Assembly (NCBI RefSeq): GCF_008641045.1
Contig: NW_022196425.1
Span: 1-64,000 of the forward strand
DNA length: 64,000 nt
Direction of reading: 5' to 3'
DNA from: Pistacia vera
Taxonomy: Eukaryota > Streptophyta > Magnoliopsida > Sapindales > Anacardiaceae
Positions 23,639 through 35,812 of the stretch are shown piece after piece. Made by a program: the position numbers and the translations under genes. The notes beneath the pieces were generated by a model, which saw only the letters and a program-made list of their open reading frames with translations, searched no databases and was not told the origin of the DNA. Numbering within the stretch: position 1 is the stretch's first letter; each line of letters starts with the position of its first letter.

Positions 23639-26600
23639 TAAGGGATGCAAAAGAACCGATTGGAATTGAAATCATGCAGGTACTCGAGGTTCGGTTTTGG
23701 TTCCCTCCCAAAACAGACCGTCAATAGGTTGGTTCTGGTTCCAAAAATCTAGAATAGACATTGTGCGATTCCAGTTCTGACTCCTGCAGTCAAGAACCAA
23801 AATCGGAATTGGGAACCGGGACTGATATGAAATAACATTAAAGGGGGGGTTTGTAATTTTTCTGTCATATAAAAAATTTAATTAAATTTTAGGGAAAAAA
23901 AATTTCCCTTGTTTCTCTCCATCCTTATCGCTCTCTCTCAGTTGAAAAACTTGACATCGTTGAATCTTCGGTGCTGCCAATTCAAATTGTCGAACACTAT
24001 TCTCTCACCGTCTAGTCTTTTCATTATCTCCAATTAGGTATTTTCAAAATTTATAATCTTTTTGAGTTAGGGTTTTCTATTTCAATTTCAATTATAAATC
24101 TTTTTGATTTAGGGTTTTCAATTTTAATATAATTTTGTTCTAACATTAGATTTTGCTAAATTGCTAATATGCTTCGGTTTGTTGGTGACATCAGAGGAGC
24201 AGCTGAAGAAAACTGAACAAGACAACGACTTGACACGATCTTCTTCTTTCACTAAGGTACAACTAAGATTTTATCCCGTATCATTGCAGCATATATTTCT
24301 TCTAAAAATCATTAGAGGCACCTTGCATTACATAATAATAAACTAATATTAAATTATTGATATTGAAAATAAGATTTTATGTCTTGTTGTGTTGCGGCCT
24401 GCTTGCCATTGATGTAGTTAGAAGAGTTTAGAGAGTTGAAGTTTGAATGAATTATGGATATAAATAAATGGTGGGATTTAGATATATGTTTTGTATGTGA
24501 AGTTCTTTGAAGATGTGAATCAACATATAAAGTGTTTGGTAAAATGACTAAGAGAGCAAATGCATAATTGATTAAGTAAAAGGATTTCACTAAATGGGGT
24601 TGTCTTGACTTGCATATGATGAGACATAGTTCTTTAGTTTAGGACAACAAATCCATTTTTGAGCTATACAAAAATAACTTACTTTTTGATGTGATTTGAC
24701 TAACCGTAAACATTTTGTCAGTTCACTATTCTGCAACTTATACATTGAAGCAACATTAGTGCAATTCTATCCATTGTGGTTGCCATCTTGTAGAACAAAA
24801 AAGGAATGATACTCATAAGAGGTTGATGCAAAAAAAACAACTCCAATTCCACAGTGGGCAAAATTATTGAACTTCTTCTAAAATTGCTATACCACCAAAC
24901 TAATAAATAACTCCGTGATTCCCTTCTCTATGAGTTTAAAGCCTTTGAAAATGTCTCTGTTATTCGGTGACATTTGCTGTTGATTATTAACCGCTTGCTA
25001 TATAAAATTGAATTATGCAGTCTAATGACAATTCATTTTGATGTAATTATTTGTGTGTGCTGTTTGTTGTGGATCAAATAAGTAATCAAAATTGCTTATT
25101 GTCTCAAGTGTGTGTTGAACTTACAAATTGTATTCAATATTTTGAACTTGCTAATTGACTTTCTAGTATTTATTTTGTAATATAAATTTATATTTATATT
25201 TAAATTTATTCTCAAATAATTGTATTTAATATTTTGAACTTACCAATTCACTTTCGTGTATTTATTTTGTAGAAATTAATGCATGTGACCCAAAAAATTT
25301 AGAGCATGGAGCATGAGATATTTTCAATTTTTTATATTTGGATGTTGTTAATTGTTATGTTACTTATTTTATATGTTATGTAATTTTATCATTTTAATTT
25401 TGGAGTTTGTAATTTTGAATTTGTGATTTATCAATGGATTATTGTAATTTACTATGTGAAATTCTTAGTTTCGATAAAGTTGAATTGGAGGTGGTGGGCA
25501 TGAAGGCTGTATAATGTATTTGTAATTTTATTTTTTGTTAACGTGTAAGTAATTGATCTACCATACGCAGCGGAAAACAAAAATTCAATCGGTAAATCAA
25601 TTACTTTTCTTTGCCTAGATCCGAGTATAGATTATACCGTTTACATGTTTATAAACAAAAATCTATATAAAGTAAATCCATTCAAAGATTATAATACTTA
25701 CGTACGTTTGGAGGCTCCTTCGAATATCTCTGATTTCGGACAGGAACACAGTTCACGGTCTACTATTCACGTGATTTTTTGCCAATCAATCCAAAGTAGG
25801 ATCATACTCACGGAAGTCCATACAAAGATAATCCGCAAAACCCTTGATTATTTTGCTAGAACAATCAAGGGCTTCAAGAATCAAGAAAGAAGAACAAGAA
25901 AAGTTTTCTTCTTGAGAGGGAGAGAGATAGGGTGGCTAGGGTTTTAATTAAATGAATAATTCTCTTTGTTTTAATTTTAAGTTGCACTTATATAGTGCAA
26001 CAATTAAAACCCTATTCCACTTAGGAATAGCCATAGACTGTAACCCTAGTTTACCCTTGCAACCAAACATACCCATTATGGTATTTTAATTAATTAATTA
26101 TTATTATTATTAAAATTAATTAATATATAATAATATATTAACATTCAATTAATAATAATAATTCATTTAAATATATACATAGATATATTTAAATATAATC
26201 TCACTAATTTGTATTTAATATTAAAATTAAATATAGGCAACAACCTCAGTAAATTTAATTGTGCTATGAGATTACCAAAATACCCTTTCGTCCTAAAAGA
26301 TGAAAATACCTTTCTCACAAATTGATTCTTAAATTATCTTCTAAGTGTGTGACCCATAGGCTCCTAATCATATCGACAATGTGTAATATCGCGATTAACA
26401 CCAATTAATCATCTCACTACACACATACCAAGATTAGCCCCTAGCAAGACATCATGGCCACCTGATAGATTCGGATTCAACGAAACCGCAGCCTGTTAAT
26501 GGTATGGTTACCGTGTAATCAAATGATTTCATCAACTGTTATCTCATCGAGACTGAGGTACAAGAATAGTGTCAACCTCATATATCCTCGACGTGTTTGT

Positions 26601-27504
26601 ATTCAGTTCTGGACCAATGACAGAAATATTAAATTGGATTGAGCATCAACTCAATCCCACTGTGGTCACAGATTTGGTGTCATTGCCATTTACTGAATTA
26701 CCTTGTGAGATAACTTCTCCAGTACCCAAAAGTGATGAATCCTTTGTCGATCCACCATAGTCTCGATACACTTCTCAATGTAACTAATCACTACCGTATT
26801 GATAGCTCTGAATAGAACTACGTTGGGCTAGTGTCAAACTACACCAATTGGTGCACAAGGCGCTCAGGTGATCTCAAGTCTAAAGATCACATGCACCACC
26901 ATCCGTTAGAGGATTTATTCCATATACACTAGGGTTACCATCCATATGGAATCTTCTGGTGGGTCTGTCCACTGAATTTGCCTTTAACAAGCACTCATGC
27001 GTTGCACCAGGTTGTCGGCAAACAAACTTGACAAGTGAGATCAATTACTGCCTTTCGACAAGGTCGTTCAACACTATGATAGCCTTACCGTATTATCTGT
27101 GTCCTTGATCAGAATGGCCACCATATGTGATCATAGGGTTCTCACTATCAAGATTTGAAACACTTGATACCCTCGTCATGGTTCTACCATCCTAAGGACA
27201 TATATCATTACATACATGATATAGAAAAATATGCATTTTATTGATAAATAAATATTTATTATAGAGTCAATTTTACAATAATTGATTGGCTCTAGGGCAC
27301 CTACTCTAACAATCGGGTGCCAGGCGGGGGGGTATTTGTAAGTATTAAGGGTTTTTTTTCATTTTTTAAACTTATGCGGGGTAAAATAATTTTTCTGGGT
27401 ACCCAGAACCAGAACCGGTGTTATAGGTTTCGGTTCCAAATTTTAGGAACGGGCCGATTCCGATTCCTTAAAAAATGTAGGATACCCAGAATCGATCACC
27501 CATG
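23639..27504. mobile_element. hAT-like non-autonomous element with an LTR inserted inside
   Basis: A perfect 8-bp duplication GTGTCTAG flanks it (23631-23638 and 27505-27512). The ends TAAGGGATGCAAAAGAACCG and (complement) CATGGGTGATCGATTCTGGG are loosely inverted. Subterminal regions are rich in GGTTCC/GGAACC words (23690-23840 and 27395-27480), as in other plant hATs. The interior 23860-25530 is AT-rich and has no transposase. Removing the LTR segment (25536-27311) leaves ~2.1 kb. Confidence 0.8.
25536..27311 (-). mobile_element. Probable solo LTR, copia type, inside the hAT-like element
   Basis: On the minus strand it begins TGTTAGAGTAGGTGCCCTAG and ends in TTACACGTTAACA, so it has TG...CA borders. 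The long stretch with conserved plant-retroelement wording (26400-27300) resembles long copia LTRs. No internal polyprotein is present, hence a solo LTR. I could not find matching 5-bp flanks (TTTTT on the left, ATCGG on the right), so the left border or the class may be wrong. Confidence 0.45.
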
Positions 27505-27512
27505 GTGTCTAG

Positions 27513-27971
27513 GCTTTAGTTACAAAGAAGAAGGACGTGCAGTGCACAATTTCCGGCAGCGGACAACAGATAGACCGCAGCAGCCTGAGTTGGTTGATCG
27601 ACAATCTAGCATAGCAATGAGAAGAATGAAGATGGAGAGTTAGAATTTTTTTAGGGATTTTTAGTTTTAGTGAATCGGATTTGCCTCTGGTCTGACATTG
27701 TTACACCGGTTTGATAACGGTCTAAAGTGGGTCAATGCGTAGAAGCGGGTTTCTTGTGTTACTGGACCAGAGTTGTGGCCAAGACCCTATCGAATCGGTT
27801 CAACTAGCTGACCTGTCCTGAGTTTTAGAACATTGGTTATAAAGCCTTTTAAATACCAATTAAATATTTTTTATAAGTCATTAATGAATCATATTGGTAA
27901 AAAAATGTAAAGTAAATCTTGTTAAGCTCACATTGTTACACTTCTCAATTGCCGGGAACCTTAATACCTTT

Positions 27972-27973
<2 letters not shown>
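27513..27973. other. Intergenic, no recognised gene
   Basis: Follows the hAT-like element. No motif of a known family was seen. It ends at the poly-G run. Confidence 0.5.

Positions 27974-28016
<43 letters not shown>
27974..28016. repeat. Poly-G run (43 G)
   Basis: Uninterrupted G43 at the left border of a truncated element. It sits where sister elements have G6 (8326 copy) or G32 (4774 copy). It has clear potential for G-quadruplex formation and for polymerase slippage. Confidence 0.9.
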
Positions 28017-28017
<1 letters not shown>

Positions 28018-28675
28018 GGTCGGAGTCTAGACTCTATTATTAAAACTTACCCAAGGTAATATATTGTGTTTCCCATATTACCCCTAAATAGTTGAGCATT
28101 TGATCCAAATTAGCCTTATATTTATTAAGATTTACAAAACACCAAATTCACTCATGCATACATTTTTGTCCTCATTTTTTAAAAATTTTCGGATGACATT
28201 GCCCTTGTTATTATCATTATTTACAGAAATGTTATTGTACCCAGAGCTAACCACCACCGTGGATCGCCGTCGGAGGCTGCCAGATATGTGGCACTGCTGG
28301 CGTCACGGCTAGATTTGTGGCACTGTTGGCGACCGCTAACGGTGGTGGCCGATTGCCGGCAGTGGCTTGGGGTGTTTTTGTTAAGTTTAAAATATTTTTG
28401 GTTGTTAGGGTGTTTTTGCTAAATTTGAAAAGTTGGAGGTTAAAAGAAATTATTCAAAAAATAATTAAAAAAAATTATATTAATATTTAAAAAGGAGGGC
28501 AATTTAATGATCTATATAACATAATTTATCCTCCCAACCAAACATATTATTCACCAATTTATTCAAACCAACCAAACACATTTTTTAAACATTCCCAGTA
28601 ATCTTCAAGGTGATTTTTTATTCCATTAATATAATATTCCTCTTTAATAAAATATTATATAATCCAAACGCTCCC
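27974..28675 (+). mobile_element. TIR element A4, left end missing
   Basis: It matches the right part of A1 and A3: TATTATTAAAAC, a shortened GC core (about 28240-28370), AATTTAATGATCTATATAAC, CACCAATTTATTC, CAGTAATCTTCAAGGTGAT and the right end AATCCAAACGCTCCC. The left terminal repeat and everything before the poly-G are absent, so truncation happened at the G run. Confidence 0.7.
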
Positions 28676-28679
28676 TAAA

Positions 28680-29285
28680 GATTTTAAAACGAAAATGCAC
28701 AGCTATCCAATTTTGTATTTGGTTTTACTTAGGGATATTATCAATTAGGATACAATTTTTTTGGATTTTTGTATGGAAGGACAAAAGTTATAAATTGTTC
28801 AATTAAGGGACAATAAATAATTATGTAAGGATAGATTTAACATTATATAAGGGTCAAACATAATTAAACAAATTTCATTTTTTTTTTTTACAAAATAAAT
28901 AATAAAAATTTAAATACTAAATAAAAGATTTAAATTATCTCTTTTTATAAAATAAATAATAATTTTTTATTTTATAAAAAAATTATTTTAGTTTTAAATA
29001 TTAAATATTTCATTTTTTCAATTTCCTATGAAAAAAAGTTGGTTAGTTTTTCAAAATTATTAAAATTTAGATTTTAAGAACTAAATTCACTTAAAAAAAG
29101 AACAAAAGAAAAAAAAAAAACTAAGGATATGTAAGTCACTTTATCCTTTTCCCGTTAAATATTGTTACCTTCGTCATGTAATCAGTGGCATAAAAAAGTA
29201 ATAAAGTTGAGATTAGATAATATTTTTCCTTTTTAAATATGATAAAAATTGCTTCATAACCTAATTTTATTTACAAATTTTTTTT
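28680..29285. other. AT-rich intergenic sequence
   Basis: Very AT-rich with long A and T runs. No gene seen. The last ~75 bp belong to the local duplication described at 29213-30095. Confidence 0.5.
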
Positions 29286-30095
29286 AATAGTTAAGGGAGA
29301 ACGACTTACACATACCCAAGATTCATCGTAAAGACAAGTTGGTATCCAAAAGGTTTTGAAATGACAAATAGGTACTTTCCGTCATGTTCTGTTAGTGATT
29401 TCTGTTTATTACTGTTTATTAATAGTGAAAAGACTAAAATGCCCTTAAAAGTTTGAATTTTAGTTTTTTATAAATTTAAAATTTTCAAAAAACCCCCAAA
29501 TTCCGGCGATGGTGGCCGGAATCTGGCATTGGGGGTGGTGGGGGTGTTTTTGTCATTTAACAAACTTTTTATATATGGGGGTGTTTAATTAAATTAGCAA
29601 ACCTAGGGGCTTTTTTAGAAATTTTTAAATTTATAAAAAACAAAAATTGAAACTTTGAAGGGCATTTTAGTCTTTTCACTATTAATAAACAAAAATCATT
29701 AACCGAATATAACGGAAGGTACCTATTTATCGTTTCAAAACCTTTTAGGTATCAACTTGTCGTTACGGTAAACTTTGGGTATGCACAAATCGTTCGGCCA
29801 ATAGTTAATAATTAAACAAGTTAGACTCACAAACTCATGTAAGTTGCGGCCTCATATGTCATGATTGTGAGACAAGTATTACGCTTTAAATGTTGTTAAC
29901 CAACCATGGTAGTCTTGAGATAACATTCGGTAGTCTTTCATTAGATAATATTTTTCCTTTTTAAATACGATAAACCTAATTTTATTTATAATTTTTTTTA
30001 ATAATTGATAATTAGTCAACATACAATTAGACAAGTTAGACTGATTGTTAAGCAAACGAGACAAGTACTACGCTTTAAATATTGTTAATCAACTC
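29213..30095. repeat. Local duplication, first copy split by a MITE
   Basis: The word order AGATAATATTTTTCCTTTTT, CCTAATTTTATTTA, a TTTTTTAATA stretch, AACAAGTTAGACT, GAGACAAGTAYTACGCTTTA and TTGTTAAYCAAC occurs twice. Copy 1 is 29213-29286 plus 29800-29905; copy 2 is 29939-30095. The MITE 29295-29799 sits inside copy 1, so the duplication is older than, or independent of, the insertion. This lies 430-1300 bp upstream of the MAP kinase start codon. Confidence 0.7.
29295..29799. mobile_element. Mutator-like MITE with long TIRs (505 bp)
   Basis: A perfect 9-bp duplication AATAGTTAA flanks it (29286-29294 and 29800-29808). Terminal inverted repeats extend ~150 bp: GGGAGAACGACTTACACATA on the left, GGCCGAACGATTTGTGCATA on the right complement, then ACAAGTTG, AAAAGGTTTTGAAA, AAATAGGTAC and GTGAAAAGACTAAAATGCCC on both. 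Long TIRs with 9-bp duplications are the hallmark of Mutator-like elements. The centre carries CCGGCGATGGTGGCCGGAAT and GGTGGGGGTGTTTTTGT, shared with elements B2 and B3. No transposase. Confidence 0.9.
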
Positions 30096-30105
30096 AAAAA
30101 TAAAA

Positions 30106-30255
30106 GAAAATTCAGGGAGAAGCCGCGTAGACCATTTTGACTATCTTACGCAGACACGTAATAAATATCATCCGGTGGAAGATCAGTAAAAAAGAAAATT
30201 CGCGGAGAAGCCGTGTGCACTATTGTGACTATCTTACTCGGACACGTGATAATTA
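30106..30255. repeat. Two ~85-bp direct repeats in the MAP kinase upstream region
   Basis: AAAAGAAAATTC, GGAGAAGCCG, GACTATCTTAC, GACACGT and AATA occur in order at 30106 and again at 30191, with about 80 percent identity. Both copies end with an ACACGT-containing motif (GACACGTAATAA and GACACGTGATAA), the second being a true CACGTG G-box. CATCC-GTGGAAGATCAGTAA-like words follow each copy. Confidence 0.75.
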
Positions 30256-30528
30256 TTTCAAAGTTTGAAGAAGGCCAACGCACTTCATCCAGTAGAAGAT
30301 CAGTAAGAATTAAAATTCAAAGTCATACATTCATTGGTCAAGCTTAAAAACGCCTTTGATTTCATATATCTATTCAAATTTCAAAACCCAATTGTAAAAG
30401 CACACCCCGAAGGGCCCCTTCTCTTCCCCCTCTTTATCATCTCTGTTAACATAAAAAGCACAGACTTGACCTAAAACACTCAAGTCTTTCATTTTGAACT
30501 TAACTTTTATTGTTTTCTACTTCTCAAG

Positions 30529-33500
30529 ATGGAGAATGATTTTGCTGTAAAAGGAGAGAGAGGAATCTCAATGTGTGGAGGCAGATACGTACAGTACAAC
30601 ATTCTAGGAAACCTTTTCCAAGTCTCCTCCAAGTACGTGCCTCCTATTCAGCCCGTCGGTCGCGGCGCATACGGCATCGTTTGGTATATTTTCTTTCCTT
30701 TTGAACTTTCTGTTTCTGTTTTTCAACTTTTGGAATTAAACAATCTGTTTTAGTTTTAAGCTGCTGGAGCTTGTAAAAGTAGATTTATTTTAAAAAGAGA
30801 TTCAAATTTTATGCTTTAGTATATTTTATACTGTTTGGAAATTGGACATTTGGACGGATATTTTTGGCTTTGCTAAGGTGAGGATTTTTTTTGTTTAATT
30901 TAATTTAATATTGTTTTGATTGCGTGTTTTTAGGATGATATTCTGTCTGTTCTTTCTATCAAATCGTCTATTTATTATGTTTAAAATTGAATTTAATTTT
31001 CAGATACTAACATAATTGATGTGGTAAAACTTGTTCTCTGATGCAGTAGTGCAACAAATTCTGAGACAAAAGAATCTGTTGCTATAAAAAAGATTACGAA
31101 TGCATTTGATAACAGAATTGATGCTAAGAGAACTCTCCGCGAGATCAAACTCCTTGGCCACATGGATCATGACAATGTATGTACTTCACTAAACTTTCTC
31201 TTTTTTGATGTGTTTGTGAATTGATTGTGTCTGATTTGCAAAACAGATTATTTGTATTTTCTTGTGCCTTAAACTAGAGAGATTAAGGCAGTTGTATGTT
31301 GCAGGTTATCAAGATTAAGGACATAATTCCGCCAATGGATAAGGAAAAGTTCAATGATGTTTATATTGTTTATGAATTGATGGATACTGATCTACATCAG
31401 ATAATTCGCTCCAACCAGGCTTTAACAGATGATCACTGTCAGGTAAATTGGTTGGATTTGTTTTCTATTCACAAACTAGTGGTTTGTCTAATTAAATGAG
31501 CTCTTTGCATCACATGTTTGCTCTATAGAGAAAAAAAATTCATCCAGATGGTGGGTCGGTAAGATTGTTTCAAATATCAAATTGTGAGCTGGCTTGCAAT
31601 ATTTTTGTGAGTTAACGTGCTCAGCCAGTTTTTGTGAGTACTTCTGTACCAAATGAAAAAGCTTAGTAATGTTTTTACAGACTGAACGGATGTTTGATTT
31701 ACAAGTTTGTAACATCATTTAGAGGAAACATAGTTTCATCCTTCCTTAACATGCCAAATAATTATTTTTCGTGAATGATTTATTCAGGCTGAAAAGAAAT
31801 AAGATTTGTCTTAGAAAGGATTAAAAAACTTGATGCTCTCACCTTATTCATTTCCTGTGGAAGATCTAAACAAAACTTAATGGATAACACAACCTACTTC
31901 TTGAACCCTGTTGCTCTTCTCGTCAACGGTGTTGCCTTCTATACTCTGTACTTTGTACTTGATCATGCAATTGTTCTACAAGTTATGTAGTTTAATACAA
32001 TATTTTATACTTCTGAAATACACATTCTGCTATCAAAACCATTTACATATGAAGCTTTCACTTTTGACATGTCAGTAAGATGGTTTGCATCAAATATGGA
32101 ATTTGGATGAGTTTAAAGATAGCGTCGTCATTTTATTATAAAAAAATGTATAACAACCCTGTTGTAAAGCATATCATTTACACAAATATACATTTTTAAT
32201 GATTTCCCTATGAAGTGAATTAACTGATAATCTATTTTCTTTGACTGAAGAGGTAAAGTTCTTCGGAACAGTAATATATGACAAGTGTGTATCATAGTGT
32301 TTCAACACTGCTTAGAGTTGGAAACAGATTTTTCACATGCTGAATTGCTCAACCAGCTATACTAAGATGGTTAATACTGTTGTACTAGAAAGAGAAGCCA
32401 CATATTGCACTAGAGGCTGATAGTTTATCCTTTCTTATCCTTAAATATGATCAAGGAGCGAAAATTATGTCTCTTTCTTTCTTATTGTGAATTGCATTTC
32501 ATGAGCATTCCATTGCCAAAATTATGTCTATTTGATTCATTGTTTATTATCCAGTTCAAAATCTAATGGAATGGCTATATATGAGCTTGAAGGCGTCTGA
32601 AATCAGTTATATGTTTGACAAATTAGCTTGAGTCAACCAATAAATGGCAACAACTAAAAATAGCTTGTTTAATGCCTTTGGCAGTATTTCCTGTACCAAC
32701 TGTTGCGGGGACTGAAGTACATACACTCTGCAAATGTATTGCACCGGGATTTAAAACCCAGCAACCTGCTTCTTGATGCAAACTGTGATCTCAAAATTTG
32801 TGACTTTGGGCTTGCAAGAACCACTTCAGAGACAGATTTCATGACAGAGTATGTAGTCACTCGTTGGTATCGAGCCCCTGAATTGCTGCTGAACTGCTCA
32901 GAGTATACTGCAGCTATTGATATTTGGTCTGTTGGTTGCATTCTCATGGAAATTATTAGAAGGGAGCCTCTTTTTCCTGGTAAAGACTATGTTCAGCAGT
33001 TGACACTTATAACTGAGGTACTCATCCTTTGTTGGTATCTACTAACCAACTTTTGAAACTATTAGTAGCATACTTATGGTAAAGATGTAGTATAGGTGTT
33101 TCAAGAAGTGCTGGACTAGTTGCATATCTTAGTTGGTAAGGTATTATATCTGATGTTAATGACAACAAATTTCTTGATTTTTTCCAAAATAGTTGTTAGG
33201 TTCACCAGATGATTCAGATCTTGGATTCCTAAGAAGTGATAATGCTCGGAAGTATGTCAAGCAGCTTCCTCATGTACCCAAGCAACCCTTTTCTCTGAAG
33301 TTCCCAAGCATGTCTCCATTGGCAATTGATCTTGCTGAGAAAATGCTAGTTTTTGATCCAGCCAAACGGATAACTGGTATGCCTTTTAGCATAATATATC
33401 TGCAATAAACCTATTAAGTTTTCTCATTCTCTTATTGATATGAACATCTCTTCTTATGATGCATGTAAAGTTGAGGAAGCATTGAACCATCCATATCTAT

Positions 33501-33646
33501 CAAGTCTTCATGAGATCAACGAGGAGCCCACTTGCCTGTATCCTTTCATCTTTGATTTTGAACAGACAACCTTGAATGAAGAAGATATAAAGGAACTCAT
33601 TTTTAGGGAGTGTATGAAGTTCAACCCCGATAAGATGATTGAGTGA
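30529..33646 (+). CDS. MPK13: MAP kinase, plant group B (MPK13-like), 6 exons, 371 aa
   Basis: Exons 30529-30683, 31047-31176, 31305-31442, 32685-33017, 33193-33376 and 33471-33646, all with GT-AG introns. The joined frame is open to TGA. The protein has the glycine loop GRGAYGIV (44-51), catalytic K66 in VAIKK, HRD (161-163), DFG (181-183) and the TEY activation motif (195-197) that a MAPK kinase phosphorylates on T and Y. LHEINEEP near the C terminus is the common docking site for MAPKKs. Group B contains MPK4, 5, 11, 12 and 13. Wording such as VIKIKDII, KICDFGLART and FLRSDNARKYVKQLPHVPKQ is closest in my memory to MPK12/13. It is a serine/threonine kinase of cytosol and nucleus. The 1.2-kb third intron is featureless. 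The start is the first ATG after the leader, and the length is usual for the family. Confidence 0.93.
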
Positions 33647-35514
33647 TGTGACTGGCACCTGTCCTTTGTTTCTGTTGTTTGTTATATTAAGAGTGATCTG
33701 GAGGGTTGATTATGGCTTGTAATGCTTGCATATATATCATATGTGTAGAAATTCGGTTTAACCATAAAAAATTGGGAGATGGGTTCTCCCTTCGTGTACT
33801 GACTATTGATAGATAGGGTGGAATTGCAGTATGGATTTATATAAGTAACTGGATCTTGGGTTTGTATGCATAAAACAAGGCTATGCTCTCCTAGGCTGTG
33901 TTTGTATATTGTACATTCAATTTTATTAATGTTGAAGAACAAAATAATACCAAAATATAGAAAACAGAAGGAGCAACGATGTGCTGTTTCTGTTTCCCGG
34001 AGTGGAAGTATTTTTCTATATTTGTAGTACCTTTATCTTTGATCTGGAATATTTTGGATGCCTGGATGTCATGTAAGGCTGTATTTGGAAGTTACTTCAA
34101 TGAAATATTTCTGGTATTTCTATTCATCTATGCTTATGTATAAGCAGTAAAAAAAAATTATGTCCATCCAGGTAGATGAGGCCCGTTCTCTCTAGTAATC
34201 TTATTAAACAGATGGGCTTGTTGATAGTTATATAGGGTTTGTACATTATCAGGTGCATGTTGAAGAACTTCTGGACCCTTTTTTCTTTTTTTATGTCTCA
34301 GTGATTAAGCAGGTGGAAAGTTTACAGTGAGTCACAAGGCTCAGATTCTCATATTATAGTTGCAGCAGATTTATAATTGACATATGATTAAACATATTTA
34401 TGATGAATTTCACTAAAAGGTTTCTTCACATTGAAGTTGTAGCTAATTAATCTCTCTATTTAGCTTAATACAATTACTGGGCGTGAAGCCATAAAATAGC
34501 GTAGAAACAACACCAAGTTAACCACTTGGTCGTGGTCGCATGATAAAATCTTAAGACTATTCAGAGGTTTTGAATGACCACCAATAATAAATAAAATATG
34601 TGAATATTTTCTTGTCACACATAAAAAATTAAAACTAATCCATTTGTGTAGTAAACGATTTTTTCCCACCCAAGGTTTGCCTTAACGACTCTTTTTCACC
34701 CAAAAAGTTTCATAAATTCTCATGTTTAAAAGATCACACTGATGTTCACATCAATCAATCAGAGCTTAGAAAGACTTTGTATTATCTATGAGCTGTCATA
34801 TTGTCCCAAGATAGAAGAGATGCGGCTTTCACTAACCCAACAGACTCAAATTTTATCTATGAGTGAATAAGGACCGCACACTTGTCCCAACTTTATCAAA
34901 ATAAAAAGATAAGGATTAGAGAATGATCCCCATGTGTCATGACAACTTGCAGAAACACTCATTACATTGACCTAGAAGGTGTATAAATGAGCACCTCTTT
35001 TCACGAAAAAAGGAGGTTGGGAATATGAGAGCTAGATATAGATTTGAGCTTCATTATTTCTTTATGTAAAACAAAATATTTATTCATCTTTGTATGACTT
35101 ACGGGCAATATCATAAAAATAATTAGAGAATAATAAAATAACAGTGGACGTAGGATTTACTTTAAGCATTCGAACCACTATAAAAACCTCTCTTGTCAGT
35201 CTATTATTTATGTTTCTGTAATATATATAATTTCAGTACCATATTCAAATCTCATAGATCAATCACGTATAATTTTTAAAACTCTTTTAATACTTTACAC
35301 GTAAGAGTCATTGTTGTCAAAATAAAAAATTAACGTAACTAAAATTTATTTTTGTTCGTGACTTACAGTACAGGAAGATTACTGTATTATCTATTTATCT
35401 AATATAATTTATTTAATTTTATATTTTTAATCGTAAAAATAATATAAGAGAATTGGAGACGACATGTACATACTACATACACCCAGAAACTCCGTTCCGT
35501 TAATTTAAAATAGA
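33647..35514. other. MAP kinase 3' region and intergenic
   Basis: The 3' untranslated region probably occupies the first few hundred bases. No other gene is seen. The words at 34656-34690 (AACGATTTTTTCCCACCC, AACGACTCTTTTTCACCC) resemble the end of MITE family M but no full copy follows. Confidence 0.5.
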
Positions 35515-35670
35515 GTAATGTTACAGTCACTAAGAGTAGTGCACCAAATAACGTGATATAATCTTGATCGTTGATTAATATTAAGTTATAATTAATCGAT
35601 GATCAGAATTTTACTATGTCATTAGACGTCATTAGGTACACAGATTCGGTGCACTATTTCCCGTGTCTCT
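35515..35670. mobile_element. Small MITE-like inverted repeat before the HAD gene
   Basis: The stretch GTAGTGCACCAAATAACGTG at about 35538 is mirrored by ATTCGGTGCACTATTTCC near 35645. In between, TCTTGATCGTTGATTAATAT and ATTAATCGATGATCAGAATT form opposing arms. Length and hairpin form fit a short MITE ~150-300 bp upstream of the start codon. The exact borders are not clear. Confidence 0.45.
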
Positions 35671-35812
35671 ATTATTTTCCTTTAAAATATATATAAAAAA
35701 AAAAAATTGTAAAAATGAGAAAAATACAGTTCAAGGACAGTGGAGAGAGCTTCAATAACCTTTCTCTTCTTCACTCAAACTGCTGTCAAGATCGATTGAG
35801 AGCAAAACAAAA

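Noticed and set aside
34656..34720. Fourth copy of MITE family M
   Set aside because: Only two ~18-bp terminal-like words are present; the interior and second end are missing.
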